A stretch of DNA of 64,000 bases, taken from positions 3,730,001 to 3,794,000 of the forward strand of contig NC_086351.1 in the NCBI RefSeq assembly GCF_036324505.1. The letters run 5' to 3'. A program made the position numbers and the translations under genes. The notes beneath the pieces are model-generated. The model searched no databases and was not told where the DNA came from. It was given only the letters and a program-made list of their open reading frames with translations. This document shows positions 1 through 11,599 of the stretch, piece after piece. Position 1 is the first letter of the stretch, and each line of letters begins with the position of its first letter. Origin of the DNA: Eleginops maclovinus. Lineage: Eukaryota; Chordata; Actinopteri; Perciformes; Eleginopidae.

Positions 1-324
1 GCCTCACTACTGTTTTTGGCAGTAAGAACATCTCAACAAACATAAATCAAAATAATACACAACCCATAAAGAAATGGGAGTGTTGTCTTTTTATGAGTAT
101 TTATCGCTGTTTTTGTTCATGAATAATCGTCTCTTGCTCCCACTTTTCTTCCATTGGTGCTGCTTTAAGTACTTTTGTTTCCATCATGTAGTTACCTTTT
201 ACTTTGTGTATGCTCTACCCACTTTCCTTGTGATATTTTGACAAAATACCCTTCCCTTATTCGAACAGTCATCACGTTGATTTATTTCACCCTCCCCTAA
301 ATCTATCACCTCTCTCCCCCGTAG

Positions 325-2552
325 TTACCCAGCCCTCATCTCCATGGCGAGCCAGATCGCGTCAGGAATGAAGTTCCTCGCCTCCCTGAACTTTGTGCAC
401 CGGGATCTGGCCACCAGAAACAGTCTGGTCGGTGGGGAGAAGGGTGAGAGCGGGGACGATCGGGGGGGAGAGCGCCACATCAAGATCGCCGACTTTGGCA
501 TGAGCAGGAACCTTTACGCCGGAGACTACTACAGGATCCAGGGCCGGGCCGTGCTGCCCATACGCTGGATGGCCTGGGAGTGTATACTCATGGTGTGTGT
601 GTCTGTGTCTGTGTGTGTGTCTGTGTGTGTCTGTGTCTGTGTGTGTGTCTGTGTGTCTGTACTTTAAGATGTTGTTGTGCAGGTTATTGTTGATATTTAT
701 TTACATGGATAATATTAGGGTTTTTTATTAAAAAATGTAATCGATATTTGAATCCAAATTCTAAAGAAAATGGTCAAATTTGTACAAAACAAAATCTAAA
801 TATCACAAAATCCATGTTAAAAATGTTTTCAAACCCTATTTCCATTACACACTACTAAATATATATGATGTATATCAACTTTTATATACTGTACATGTAT
901 GAGATGCTCTTGAACAATCATCAGCTCACATGAACTATTTTTAGTTTGTATCGTGTGATTAGATATGTATTTCTCTTAAATGTTGTTTATGCAGGTTAGT
1001 GTTGGCGGAAATATCTTCTGGTGTTTACATGCAACAACAGGAGCTTGTTTACTGTAAACTATAGTAGTCAATGTCTCAAAACTATGAGGTTGACAATGAC
1101 GGTGGTTTTCTGCTCTCAGGGTAAGTTCACCACAGCCAGCGACGTGTGGGCGTTCGGGGTGACGCTGTGGGAGATGCTGAGCGTTTGTCAGGAGCAGCCG
1201 TACTCCAACCTCACCGACGAGCAGGTGATCGACAACGCCGGGGAGTTCTTCAGAGACCAGGGCCGGCAGGTACGCTGTCAGCATGCTATAGGTCGTCACA
1301 TGTTGACACAGCTAAACCCACAAACGTGTTTCCACTGAGACTCTCTTCCCTTGTTTTTTTATATACAAACACAACTCTATTTACATGCTCCATCACCGAG
1401 GCCCTCTAGTGGCCACACGTCATATTTGTCAGTTTGATCAGAGACTCATAGTTATTGTCACTATTCTTAAAACCAATTTAAGAGACCAGGAAAAATGGGG
1501 TCCACCTTTTTATTGCTGCACTGTTCATGATATTTCTCGCACTTTTTTTATATTTGCTTCTTAAATTATGTTCTTTTTCTTGTAACTAGTTGTTGATGAT
1601 GATGATAATTCATGGTGCTGATTTAAGCGCTTTTCCAACTGCTCAAATCACTAATAATATAATAATAATAATAATAAACTTTATGAGCACCTTTCACTCA
1701 CAAAGCAGCCCAACGTGCTTTACAGAACAAGTAGAAACATAACAACAATGTTAAAATAAATAGAGAACAATCTAAAACATCAGTGATCCTAATGACGCTG
1801 ACAAGAAATTAAAATGGGTTCAAATAAAACAATTTAAAATGAAGATTAAAATCAAAACAGACGACGACATTCCATTACATATATTCAATACTGTGGACAA
1901 TCCCCACAGGAGGAATTTGGGGTGAAGTGTCTTGCCCAAGGACACAGCGGCATGTCGACTGCAGTGAGGCTCAAGGTGGGATTGAACCCGTGCTCCCCTG
2001 ATGTAAACATCAGCGCACTAACCCACTGCGCCACAGCCAGAAAAATTTGGAACTTATAGAGTATTCTTTAAATGATGCCCCAAAAAATACCCACTGAGCA
2101 CAATATATCATTAATGATTTCAGGTTCTAAATCTGATAGGTTAACATATAAAATAAGGTCTCAGTCATCAAATGGTCCCAACTTTCCTACAATAATAATC
2201 AATTTGATTCTAAGTGCACTTCTCATTGGAGTAAACAAAACTCAAGGTGCTACAGAGTAAAAATGGTTGAAACAAACAAACAAACAAAAATAGAATAAAT
2301 ATCTGTATAATAAAGTAAACAACAGAATAAAATCAGTAACCGGCATGGCAACAAGTGGGGCTTGTCTAAAGAGATGCCTTTTTTACACCTTCCTCCCTCT
2401 CTCTCCTGCAGGTATACCTGAGCAAGCCGGCGGTGTGTCCTCAGGGTCTCTACGAGCTCATGTTGAGCTGCTGGAACAGAGACTGCAAACTCCGCCCATC
2501 CTTCGCCGACATCCACTCCTTCCTCACCGAGGACGCCATGAACATGGTGTAG
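325..2552 (+). CDS. ddr1: Discoidin domain receptor 1, 3' part of the kinase domain (partial)
   Basis: This is the C-terminal end of a receptor tyrosine kinase that binds collagen at the plasma membrane. Three coding exons are seen: 325-592, 1120-1269 and 2412-2552, all with GT-AG borders and matching phase, ending at TAG 2550-2552. The protein shows the catalytic loop HRDLATRN, the IADFGMSRN segment, the activation-loop tyrosines in LYAGDYYR, the substrate-recognition stretch [13 protein letters not shown], and the last helices through LTEDAMNMV. These match DDR1 more closely than other kinases, and the flot1/tubb/mdc1 neighbours support DDR1. The extracellular discoidin domain, membrane segment and N-lobe lie left of the window. 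Two oddities: about 11 extra residues lie between the catalytic loop and DFG, and Ser replaces the usual Cys of the TRNCLVG motif. A GT-rich microsatellite begins directly at the donor after 592. Confidence 0.94.
593..662. repeat. GT/GTCT-type microsatellite at ddr1 donor site
   Basis: An imperfect run of GT with interspersed CT dinucleotides starts at the exon-intron border after 592, so the splice donor is the first GT of the repeat. Confidence 0.8.
1651..2043 (-). repeat. tRNA-derived SINE-like composite in ddr1 intron
   Basis: Read on the minus strand, the element starts near 2,043 with a tRNA-like head. An A-box (TGGCGCAGTGG) and a B-box (GGGTTCAATCC) are both clear. The other end runs into an AT-rich tail with ATA triplets near 1,655-1,675. 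It lies in the intron between the last two ddr1 exons. Family assignment is not possible by eye. Confidence 0.6.
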
Positions 2553-4345
2553 AGAGAGCACCGCGGGCTGCAGTGGGAGGGGGTGGTGGAGGCAGAGTGG
2601 GTTGCTCGCTTTTAATATTTGTACTTTTGTGGGTGGATGGGGCTGAGACGCCGCTGGTTCGGTTTATTTCCACATCAGACCCCCAACCCCAAGCTCAAAA
2701 TTAGCTTTGGCTTTGGATTAGTAACGTTCCAAGCTATATTTCTCTGGTGGTGGGTGCCGTCTGCATAGGAACTCTTTCTCTTCTCAGATACTTTAACATA
2801 AAGCAGGGTGTGTGTGCCTGGTGATTAAGTGCTGTAGAGTTAATGAAACAGGAAGCTGTAGATGCTAAATTACTCCAAATACTACAACCATAGCAAGCTA
2901 GGACAACCGTGAATAAAGTTTCACGAGTTATATTTTATCTTGAACATGCAGGGTGACAGGTAGAAGTGCACACCTATAGTTGGGACATGAAAGTGAAGAC
3001 ATAGGACTTGTCTTAGTATGTATGGTATACTTTACTCATTTCAGTCTAAATCAGTAACATATCTCAAGGCCTCAGCCCCTTTTGCCCATCTGAGACACAA
3101 TAAATGACGACCCACTGGCTGAACATGAGATTTATGAGATCTCACCATGTCTTTGACTCTTGTGACTCCAAAGATGTTCTGGACTAATATGAAATGATGT
3201 GGACCTGACACCAGCAGCCCCCCCTTTCTAAAATGGGATAAAGTCAAGTTTGCTCCCCTGATTTTAGTCATAGAGAACTCAATCTGGGCAACAGGACTGA
3301 TACCCTGGTGCCAAATGGACGAAGGTACAGAAGAGCAGGGTCTGCTGCTGGCGCTGCTGAGACGAGGCCCAGAAGCTTGGACCGCAGAGAGACGATACTG
3401 TCAGCCGGAGCAGCGTAGAGACATCTCCTGATCCTCCTGCTCCGGTGTTTTTTGGCAATATTTGTGGCTGCGACCCAGACACAAAAGATAAATGTAAAAT
3501 TCCACAACCAGCTGCACTTTAAATCCCACATGCATATCCCCGGCCGTGAGGAAACTCTCTTCTATGAGTGGCCCGATATGATTCCTGTCGATGTGGATTC
3601 TGATGCATTTCACCTGCAGTGATTTCCCTAAGGGAGAGTAACATTCAGGACACTCTGCCTTGTTAAATCCCCCCTCCCCCCCTCCCCTACAAGGCATTGC
3701 CAAACCATGAGATGTAAAATATTATTTAAAAAGTGGAATGGCAGCGTGGATTCATCTCATTTTAAATGTATGAAAGCCTTTTATACGGCGCGTTGAGACC
3801 TTTTTTACTCCTCGAATAATCAACCTCTGCTCATCCAAATGCATTACTGTACTCACACAGTTTCTACTCAAACTGGGAATTATGGGAAATCAGATTTTTC
3901 TTTAGTGTGAATGTCAACATCAACCTCCGGATAAGTACATTAAGCTGCAGTAGAATCAATGGTATCTACCTTACTGATTGTTAAGCACTGTAAATCAGTC
4001 CTGAGATCATCCAGTAAAACATGTTTACTGACCGTGAATGCTTGTGCCATTTGAGTGATTTTTGATACACTGTAGTTCAACTAAACCAATATTTTTATAT
4101 ATACTGTATGTACTTGGACACTCCTTGATGTCTGATTTTTGTCCTTCTTGTTTCTTTCGAGGTTGAGCATAATAGTATGTACATATTTTGAGTACAGAAT
4201 TGTAATTTCCTTTACTAATATATGGAAAACTCTGTTGAATGTGGGGTCTTCTGTATCTCTGTAGAACGCTTGCTACCTTGATGCTATTGTAATTAATCGT
4301 TGTCTATTTTTGTAGATGTTTTAATAAAGTTAACCTTTTCAAAGA
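2553..4345 (+). other. ddr1: Probable 3' UTR of ddr1
   Basis: No supported coding sequence follows the ddr1 stop for about 1.8 kb. A canonical AATAAA lies at 4323-4328, so the transcript probably ends near 4,345. The open frames here are short, on the opposite strand and resemble no family. The assignment as UTR is inferred from position and the polyadenylation signal. Confidence 0.6.
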
Positions 4346-4397
4346 AATTAACAGGTGACTCACCTGGAGATGTGACTCACCTGGTTACTCTGCAAGT

Positions 4398-4733
4398 GTG
4401 TCTACTGTGACATGTCTCCATGCTTTAATGTTCAAAAAGCTCTTTATGTTTCTCATACTGCCTGTGCTGCAGCACCTCTTTTCACCCTCTGTCTGAAACC
4501 AGAGCCCAGTCTGCTCTGATTGGTTAGCTGGCCCGGCTCGGTTGTGATTGATCAACCCCCAAAAGGTGTCCCGCCCCTTAGCCTTAATATATTATCACGT
4601 ACAATCTGTTGGAGCCAATAGAAGCGTGAGTGAACAGTAGGGGGGTGGGAGGGTGATGGTGGGAGTGAAACTGAAAAATGTATATGCACAGAAACCTATA
4701 AAACACACTGCAGGAAAAGTAGGGCCTCTTTAA
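4398..4733 (+). repeat. Dispersed repeat family 1, copy A
   Basis: The segment begins with GACATGTCTCCATGCTTTA and ends near GGGCCTCTTTAA. Near-identical sequence occurs at 47,961-48,383 (same orientation) and 59,260-59,660 (reverse), with a partial copy at 38,618-38,727. The shared core includes the GCAGCACCTCTTTTCACCC and CTGCTCTGATTGGTTAGC stretches. It contains no open frame, so it is most likely a non-autonomous DNA element. It lies between the ddr1 and flot1 polyadenylation sites. Confidence 0.75.
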
Positions 4734-4974
4734 TAAAAGAGGAAAATACTTTACTACAGTCATTTCCGAAAGACATTCTGTAACGGTACATTACCAAAAT
4801 ATTCAATTAGCAATGATATAACTAATACAAGCAGCACATTGGATGTACGACTTTCAAATGTCCCAAACATATTGATCTGGACTATTATTAGGGCATTGAT
4901 CAGATTCATCTTCCTGTAGTCTGCTCCATGAGGTCATAAATGAGACCCCAGAGAAGCACAAACGGCGACAGGCT

Positions 4975-6421
4975 TCAGTGATTAAACCATACTTTATTGT
5001 CTACATTATAATCAAACATTTCACTACAGATAAATCTCAAACATTGGACTTGTATACAACTTCAAAGCTATATAATAACTACTTGTGTCATCTTAAAGTA
5101 GAGACATGCATCAACGAGTTAGGAAAGTAGAAGATTAATCACAAGAACATACAACACAAGTAGAGACGGATTTGGCTTTCATCTACGGCCCTCGCTAGTG
5201 ACGGCCCATGGCTTAGGATCAGTTGAGATATGAGAGAACATTCCCTGACAGAAGAAGAGTAGGCTAAAGATAAGTTTAGTCCGTTGGGTTAGTAGGAACA
5301 GGCACTTGGGGGTAACAAAATGCATATGGCATGGCCAGTGGAAAAAATTGACTGTTTAGAGAAGAAGCCTCAGATCAGAGGTGCTGGAATGTTATCCAAC
5401 ATGCAAGAGCCACAATCTGACATGATCTATCCAACTCAGCATCACATTATAGGACCAAAAGGAAAAATACGACAAAAATAAACATACTCTCTCCCCTATG
5501 TCAGTTCAAATTCTAGGCAGCAAGCACATAAAGCAGCAGCAGGCGTGTTAGTGAGTGATGAGCTCTCTCCAGTAGACACTGCAGCAGTCAAATGTTCTCC
5601 CACCACAACATCCTTTCATTGCTTTCTACTGGAAACCCCTTTATCTCGTTACCTTCAACCACTTCCGCCCCCCTTCATTCTGAAACTAAACAACATTTTC
5701 CAGTGATATGGTTCTGGGCCCGGTAACAGTCACTAAAGCGACGTGTAGTAAACTTGTCTCTTGACCGGACAAAGACGGTAGTGTTGGGTAAATTATTTCC
5801 AACCACAGCAACGATATACCCACACAGAACTACGAGGTGATAAAGAGCCAGCACCATTTAATTAATTGAAAGGCACAAAAAAGCTACAGCCATAAATATC
5901 TTCTATATTATAAAATAAATGACAGATGATTGACCTATGCAGCTAGTTGCCGCTTGGATTCAAAATAAAAACTTGGCCTGACCAAGTATAAAACAACAAT
6001 GATAGGAAAACTGGGAGGCTTTTCTCTTTTGGTAAAAAAAAAAAGAAGCTGCATCCCTTTGCCAGTGCTCTGCTGTCACCCACAGCAGAAAGCACAACAG
6101 CTCAGATCAGGGACATGGAAGAAACCACACACAAGATCCTGTTTGGATGGAAGAGGAACTGGGAACAGGACAGACAGAAGTGAAACATGCACATACAGAC
6201 GATGGGACGAGACTACGGTGCAGCCATTAGTGGTTATAGGCACGAGGAGGAGACGTGGAGCTCCGAGTCTGAATATTTTATGACATCTCTTCTGATTACT
6301 TCCTCTCTTCTTAATAAACAGCTGTTCCAACCTGCAAGTCAGAGGGAGAAACAGGAGATAATTAACACCGGTTTGACTTTCCGTCCGACATTTGACTTCC
6401 ACAAGATCACCTCCCGCTTAC
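4975..6421 (-). other. flot1: Probable flot1 3' UTR, with an unplaced short last coding exon
   Basis: Read on the minus strand, AATAAA lies at 4993-4998, giving a likely transcript end near 4,975. Human FLOT1 ends with about nine residues encoded beyond the exon that corresponds to 6422-6586, so a short coding exon should lie in this stretch. I could not identify it with confidence. Reading through the 6,422 donor would add only four residues before a stop. Confidence 0.5.
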
Positions 6422-7061
6422 CTGGGCGATGCGGACTCCGGTGAGTTTCTCCACAGCGGCGGGCAGCCTGGTCATGATATCTAGAACCTCCCCGGTCAGT
6501 TTGGATGCTCCCACCTCTCCGTTTCCGCTGGACACCATCGTGATCTTCTGAGCTCCCGACAGGGGCCCACTGATCGCCTCCGCTATCTGCAGGGCAAGAA
6601 GGAGGAGAATTAAGGTGGTTAAGTGGTTGTTGGTAAATGTAATACAACAATTAGGGATGTAAGAACTATTCAATATCAGGAAGAAATGAACTAAATGTGA
6701 ATTAATTATGTAAAGAGCCTCCATGACAACGGCAATTAAAAAATGCTACCAGAAACATCACCATTCAAAAAGATCTAATGACCTTATTATAGATTAATTA
6801 CCTGAAACTCATTTATAAATAAACAAAAACTAGGGCCTTTCATCATGACTCTGTGCTGTTACATTTCCCCCCACAGCTCCATCATTTATCTATTCCCTCA
6901 GACTGACCAGTGGCAGTTTCTCCAGCAGCATGTCCACCATGGCTCCGTCTTTGTACTGCTGGAAGGCCTCTGCCTTCTTGGCCATCTGCTCGGCCTCGGC
7001 GCGGCCCTTAGCCTCAACGGCGAACGCCTCGGCCTCTCCCTTCATCTACATACATACGCAC

Positions 7062-7158
<97 letters not shown>

Positions 7159-10100
7159 ATATCCAGAATCAAGATCACAATATTAGTTTAGAGTGCATGT
7201 TCTGGAAGTCATCATGGTGGGGTAATGTGATGGAGTGGGCAGACAGGAAGGGAGGAGGGTTTTAAGGGGACATGCAGCAGGACTCACTTTGATGGACTCG
7301 GCATCGGCCTCAGCCTCCATGATGAGCTGCAGGCTGGAGTGAAGATAGAAGTGTGTGTTAGTGGGATATTTATCAACTTCTTGGTCCTGTTTGAGTGTTG
7401 GAAGCACAGCACTTTGTCTTTGTGTTTGATAGATGTTCAGCTCTCAGCAGATCTACAGCTGTATTTTGTCTCTGTCACTCACCGGTGTGCCTCGGCCAGC
7501 CTCTCCAGACGGTACTTCTCTGCTTCTGCGGGCTTCTTCACTTTGGCCTCCAGCTCCTTCTCCTTGCGGGTGATCTCCTGCTCCTGCAGAGTGATTTGCT
7601 GCGTCCTCTCCACCACCTGAATCTGCATCTTCTCCTCCTCAATGCGCTGCTTGGTCTTGGCCACCTGAAAAGAGAAGTGTACGAAATGTTAAATTCCTCT
7701 CCGCCTCGAACCACTGAAAAGTATCATGGTATCATCTCCAGTCTGGATTATTCCTTTAGGTACAAACCCAAGCAGCCAGCTGACCAGACAACATGTCACC
7801 AGCATAAAAACACAGTTAGCTTTAGAGCAGAGCGGTAACTGTACCTGAAGCTGATAGGCCATCTCTGACTCAGCCTTCTTGGTGTTGACCTCCACATCAT
7901 AGACCGCCTTTTTCAGCTCGTAGTCCCTCTGGGCTTTCGCCATCTCAATCTCGTTCTTGTACTGAGCGGAGACCTTCTCCTGCATGGCGTGGGCCTCCTG
8001 TAGAGAGGATGCAGCAGGACAGAAAATGAGGAATTGTGGTATTTAATTTCTGCCGATAATTAATGTGAGCACTCAGGCAGAATGTATGTTGAGTTGTTGG
8101 AGGAGCACGCGACATAAGATTTTCATTGCCAACGTATACGCTGTATCTGCTGTGCATATGACAAATAAAACCTTGAAACCTTGAAACCTTGAAGAATGAG
8201 AGGGATCAAATGAGAGGCTGATTTTACCCTCATGACAGAATCACGTTTGTACTGAGCCTCTCCGATCCTGGCATCCTTCTGCACCTGAGCTGTCCTGGCT
8301 TTACCTAGAGAGTGAAGGTAGTCCTGAGAGAAGGAAAGAGACAGAGGGCGTAACAAGGAAGGGAGGGCATTAGGCGGAAAAAACCACAAGCACTTAGCCC
8401 TAATTTGCTAATGTAAAGAGCAGCTGGGTGTCTGCTGAGAGACTAAAAGCTTTTAAATTACAAAAAATGGCCTCACAGCGACAACCCAGATTTCTTCTGC
8501 TCCATTCATTTGTGTTGTTTTAAATCATCAGTTTTCTGTCATTATTCCTGGCAGAAAATGAACCCCAAACATACCTGATCGTCGTGAACGTCTTTGAGCG
8601 TGTAGCTGACCACGCCAATCCCCATGTTGACCAGGTCAGATGAGGCCACCTTGAAGACCTGCTCGGAAAACTTCTTACGGTCCTGGTAGATCTCCTGCAC
8701 ACATTCATAGTTGTATATGAGCATTCACTCAGTGATTAGTGTGTCATCAACATAAAGCCTCTTTGATGGGCAGATATGAAGTCAGTGCACTGACCTCCAC
8801 AGTCAGATGGGCGATGATGGCTCTCTGGTGTCCCTCCAGGGTTTCTAATGCAATAGTGGAAATCTCCGCCTCAGACTTGCCCATAAACATTTGGCAGGCG
8901 GTGGCCAACATCTCCTTGTTCTGGCCCTGGATCTTCACCTGGAGAAGATAGGAAAAGAAAATGTGAGAAATGAGAAGCTGGTTGGAAATGAACACCATCT
9001 GAATTTAAATGTATCATTTTGTAGCAGGAAACGTACAGACGCCTGTGGGATGTGTGGTTTGTTTTCTTCCTATTGTATTGTGCAATAAATGCAATTTCCT
9101 TTACAAAGAACAGTTTGCACATTTTATTTTCATGTGGGGGCGTCTCATTGACTCTCTACATTCAGCATGGGACCTTTATCAAGTGTCATCTTCCTGTCCC
9201 TTGTTCACGAACAGTAAATATTTGTCAAAATGAACTGTATATCCGCAGGCTCTGGGTTTATTTATAGTGCCGTAGTATGCTCTGGGAAAAAAAATGTGAA
9301 CAAGTTTCATTTGTTTTGTTTATGTTGGATAGTTTGTTCCCTTCCTCTTATTTTATGAATACTTCTTAATTTTTTTATATATTATAATAACTTCTTCTGT
9401 GGAAACATGCACAGCTTTTGGACTGCATTAAATAAAAGCCTCATGGAGATTGTATACTCAGAGCATACCTGTGCAATACCAGTGACAGAGATAGGGACCC
9501 CGTGGCGGGTGTAGACTTTGTCACTCTTCACATTAAGAGTCAGAGTGTTGAGTGCAATCCTGAGAAGATAGGAGATACAAAAAAGAAAGGGTGAGATATA
9601 ATAACAACGAGCAAGAATGAAAAAGCAGAGCAACATAGACAGAAAATGATTAGCCTCCAAGCAGCCTGGTGATGGATACAGCCTTCAGAAACTACATCAG
9701 TGACCATCATTTCTCTTTTTCGTTGACTAACACATAAAATCAGACAGCTATATTGAAATGGAAAGAGAAATAGAAACTTATAAAGGATCACCTCTGGATC
9801 TTCTGAATACATGGGAGGACAAACACTCTTCCTCCAGCAATCATTAGAGGAGGAGAACGGCCAAAGCCTGGAGGGAGGGAGAGGAAAATACATAACACAT
9901 ACAGTACTCTACTACTCAGTAATATACAGCTACTTAATATCAGGTTTTCCCGCAGCACTTTACAGCTTAGGTGGCCGCCTAAGCAACGCATGCCTGCCAC
10001 CTTAACTACGGTCTTCCAAAAAAATACGAGCGATATTTTCGTGTTATCTCTCATTCCAAACCGTGACCAACGCCAGCCTCCCTTCTCTGCAGAACGCATT

Positions 10101-10495
10101 TAGAAAAGTAATAATTAAAAGAAACGTGTCCTCACCCTGCAACCCTGATTACAACAATACGAAAAAAGCTATTGATTCGTTACAGCTTGATTGTTAAAGG
10201 AACATTCCTAGTTTACACCATATTGACTCTATTGCTCAACATCCAGCGTGATGATTAAATCACATGACCACTGTATACAAAACTCGTCTCATTTTCTTAC
10301 AGGATTGTATGACACTAACACAGTGCAGTGACCTTTAGTATTACGTCATCATGGAATATGAAGGGTTTCATTATCTGATTCTTCAAAACATCCTGTATGA
10401 TTTGGAAAAATAACCGTGCATCCTCGAGATGGGGGGGAAGAATAAATCTTACCGGACACCACCATGGCTTCATTGGGTCCACATGTGTAAAACAT
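6422..10495 (-). CDS. flot1: Flotillin-1 (coding exons 1-11; last short exon not placed)
   Basis: Flotillin-1 is a membrane-microdomain scaffold that forms hetero-oligomers with flotillin-2 on the inner leaflet of the plasma membrane and on endosomes. Exons in transcript order: 10495-10453, 9867-9792, 9559-9469, 8938-8795, 8694-8575, 8323-8228, 7997-7845, 7664-7483, 7333-7288, 7045-6908 and 6586-6422. They total 1,254 nt (418 codons) in one continuous frame. The start [15 protein letters not shown] is the conserved N terminus. Cys34 in VFVLPC is the known palmitoylation site. Residues 1 to about 180 form the SPFH/PHB domain ([25 protein letters not shown]), and about 185-350 form the Glu/Ala-rich coiled-coil stalk ([38 protein letters not shown]). 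The C-terminal part ([21 protein letters not shown]) is also conserved. Human FLOT1 has 427 residues, so only the last few are missing. It is convergent with ddr1. Confidence 0.95.
7065..7155. repeat. AC dinucleotide microsatellite in flot1 intron
   Basis: A run of about 45 AC units with one G interruption ends about 20 bp upstream (in flot1 sense) of the acceptor of the exon 7045-6908. Confidence 0.95.
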
Positions 10496-11416
10496 CCTGA
10501 TATCTGTTTATACGGAAAACAAATAAAGCAAGATCCGGTTAGCAAGAATGAACAGTACAGAAAACAATACATCTATGGATGCATTTGGGTTCCAGTTTCA
10601 CCCCAAAAAAAGGGTGTGAAAATGAAAAACTTATATTGTATAAATGCAACTACAAATCTGGAAACCAAAGGATACTCTATAGCTATGCATATATTCTATT
10701 GTTGATATATATATATATATATATTCATTTTATATGTTTATCTTTGAACTTTATTCCATTTTCATGTATTTTATTGTACTCATCTGATGTGTAATTCCTG
10801 ATGAGACCGAAAAATATCTAGGGAGGATAAAGTCAATCTAATCTAATATTTATATTTCTGTATTGAACAGAACACAGCTCAATGGATCCAAAACAACACA
10901 AGACTGCACCACTTTGAAAGTGAACGCAGCATCGTGATATCTAGCATTAAACATGTGGTTTGTTTTTTCAACACTTCCGTCATGTCCCTCCACACCTGTC
11001 TGCTTTCTATTGTCTACTTTTCTGTTGGTAGTAACTCACAGGCTACAACTGACACATGTCAATCATTCAAGCCAAACCCTCCATTAACTAAGCCAGCTTC
11101 CATGTTTTCCAGTCAGACACACTGCTCCTCCCCCATTACAGCGAGTGGGTTTCTCTATAACCTATTCCATAACCTATTCTCCTTAACGAGCAGTGGATTA
11201 TAGGTTGCAAAAGAAAAACCCAATAACGTCGGACATGCAGTATAGTAAATGTAAAATCAAGTAATGGTCTGTAAAGAAAGCTAACTAGCATGCTACCGTT
11301 AGCTTAAACCAACATTGGAAAATCGGGTCGTTTGGAAAACAGACCTGCGTTTATCTATTGCACAGCTATACACTGCAGCTAAACGATGTAAGAAAGCGAA
11401 CTGTTCGTTGACTTAC

Positions 11417-11535
11417 CGGTGTCGAGTCAATACAAAAAGCAAATCCTCTTTTTATTTAGAATATATCGAGTTCAGTTTTCTGTTGCCACGGTCAACTGGA
11501 ATGGCAAAAATGTCTGTTATAAGAAGAGGGGGAAG
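11417..11535 (-). other. flot1: Probable non-coding first exon and promoter region of flot1
   Basis: On the minus strand a good donor (CACCG followed by GTAAGT) has its exon edge at 11,417. It can join the acceptor just before 10,496 that precedes the start codon. The right boundary and transcription start are not visible and are set only roughly. Confidence 0.45.
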
Positions 11536-11582
11536 TGTGCAGTGACCACGCCCCTCGTCTATAAACTGATTACGTATTTATG

Positions 11583-11596
11583 GCGCCATCTAGCGG
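11583..11596 (-). promoter_or_regulatory. CTCF-like motif upstream of flot1
   Basis: On the minus strand CCGCTAGATGGCGC matches 13 of 14 positions of the CTCF core consensus CCASYAGRKGGCRS. It sits just upstream of the proposed flot1 first exon. Prediction from motif only. Confidence 0.35.
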
Positions 11597-11599
11597 TCG

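Noticed and set aside
1400..1416. CTCF-like CTAGTGGCC near 1,405
   Set aside because: It mismatches the core consensus at several positions including the invariant GGC.
7395..7838. 147-codon plus-strand open frame
   Set aside because: Antisense to flot1 coiled-coil exons; Leu-rich only as the complement of the Glu/Lys/Gln codons.
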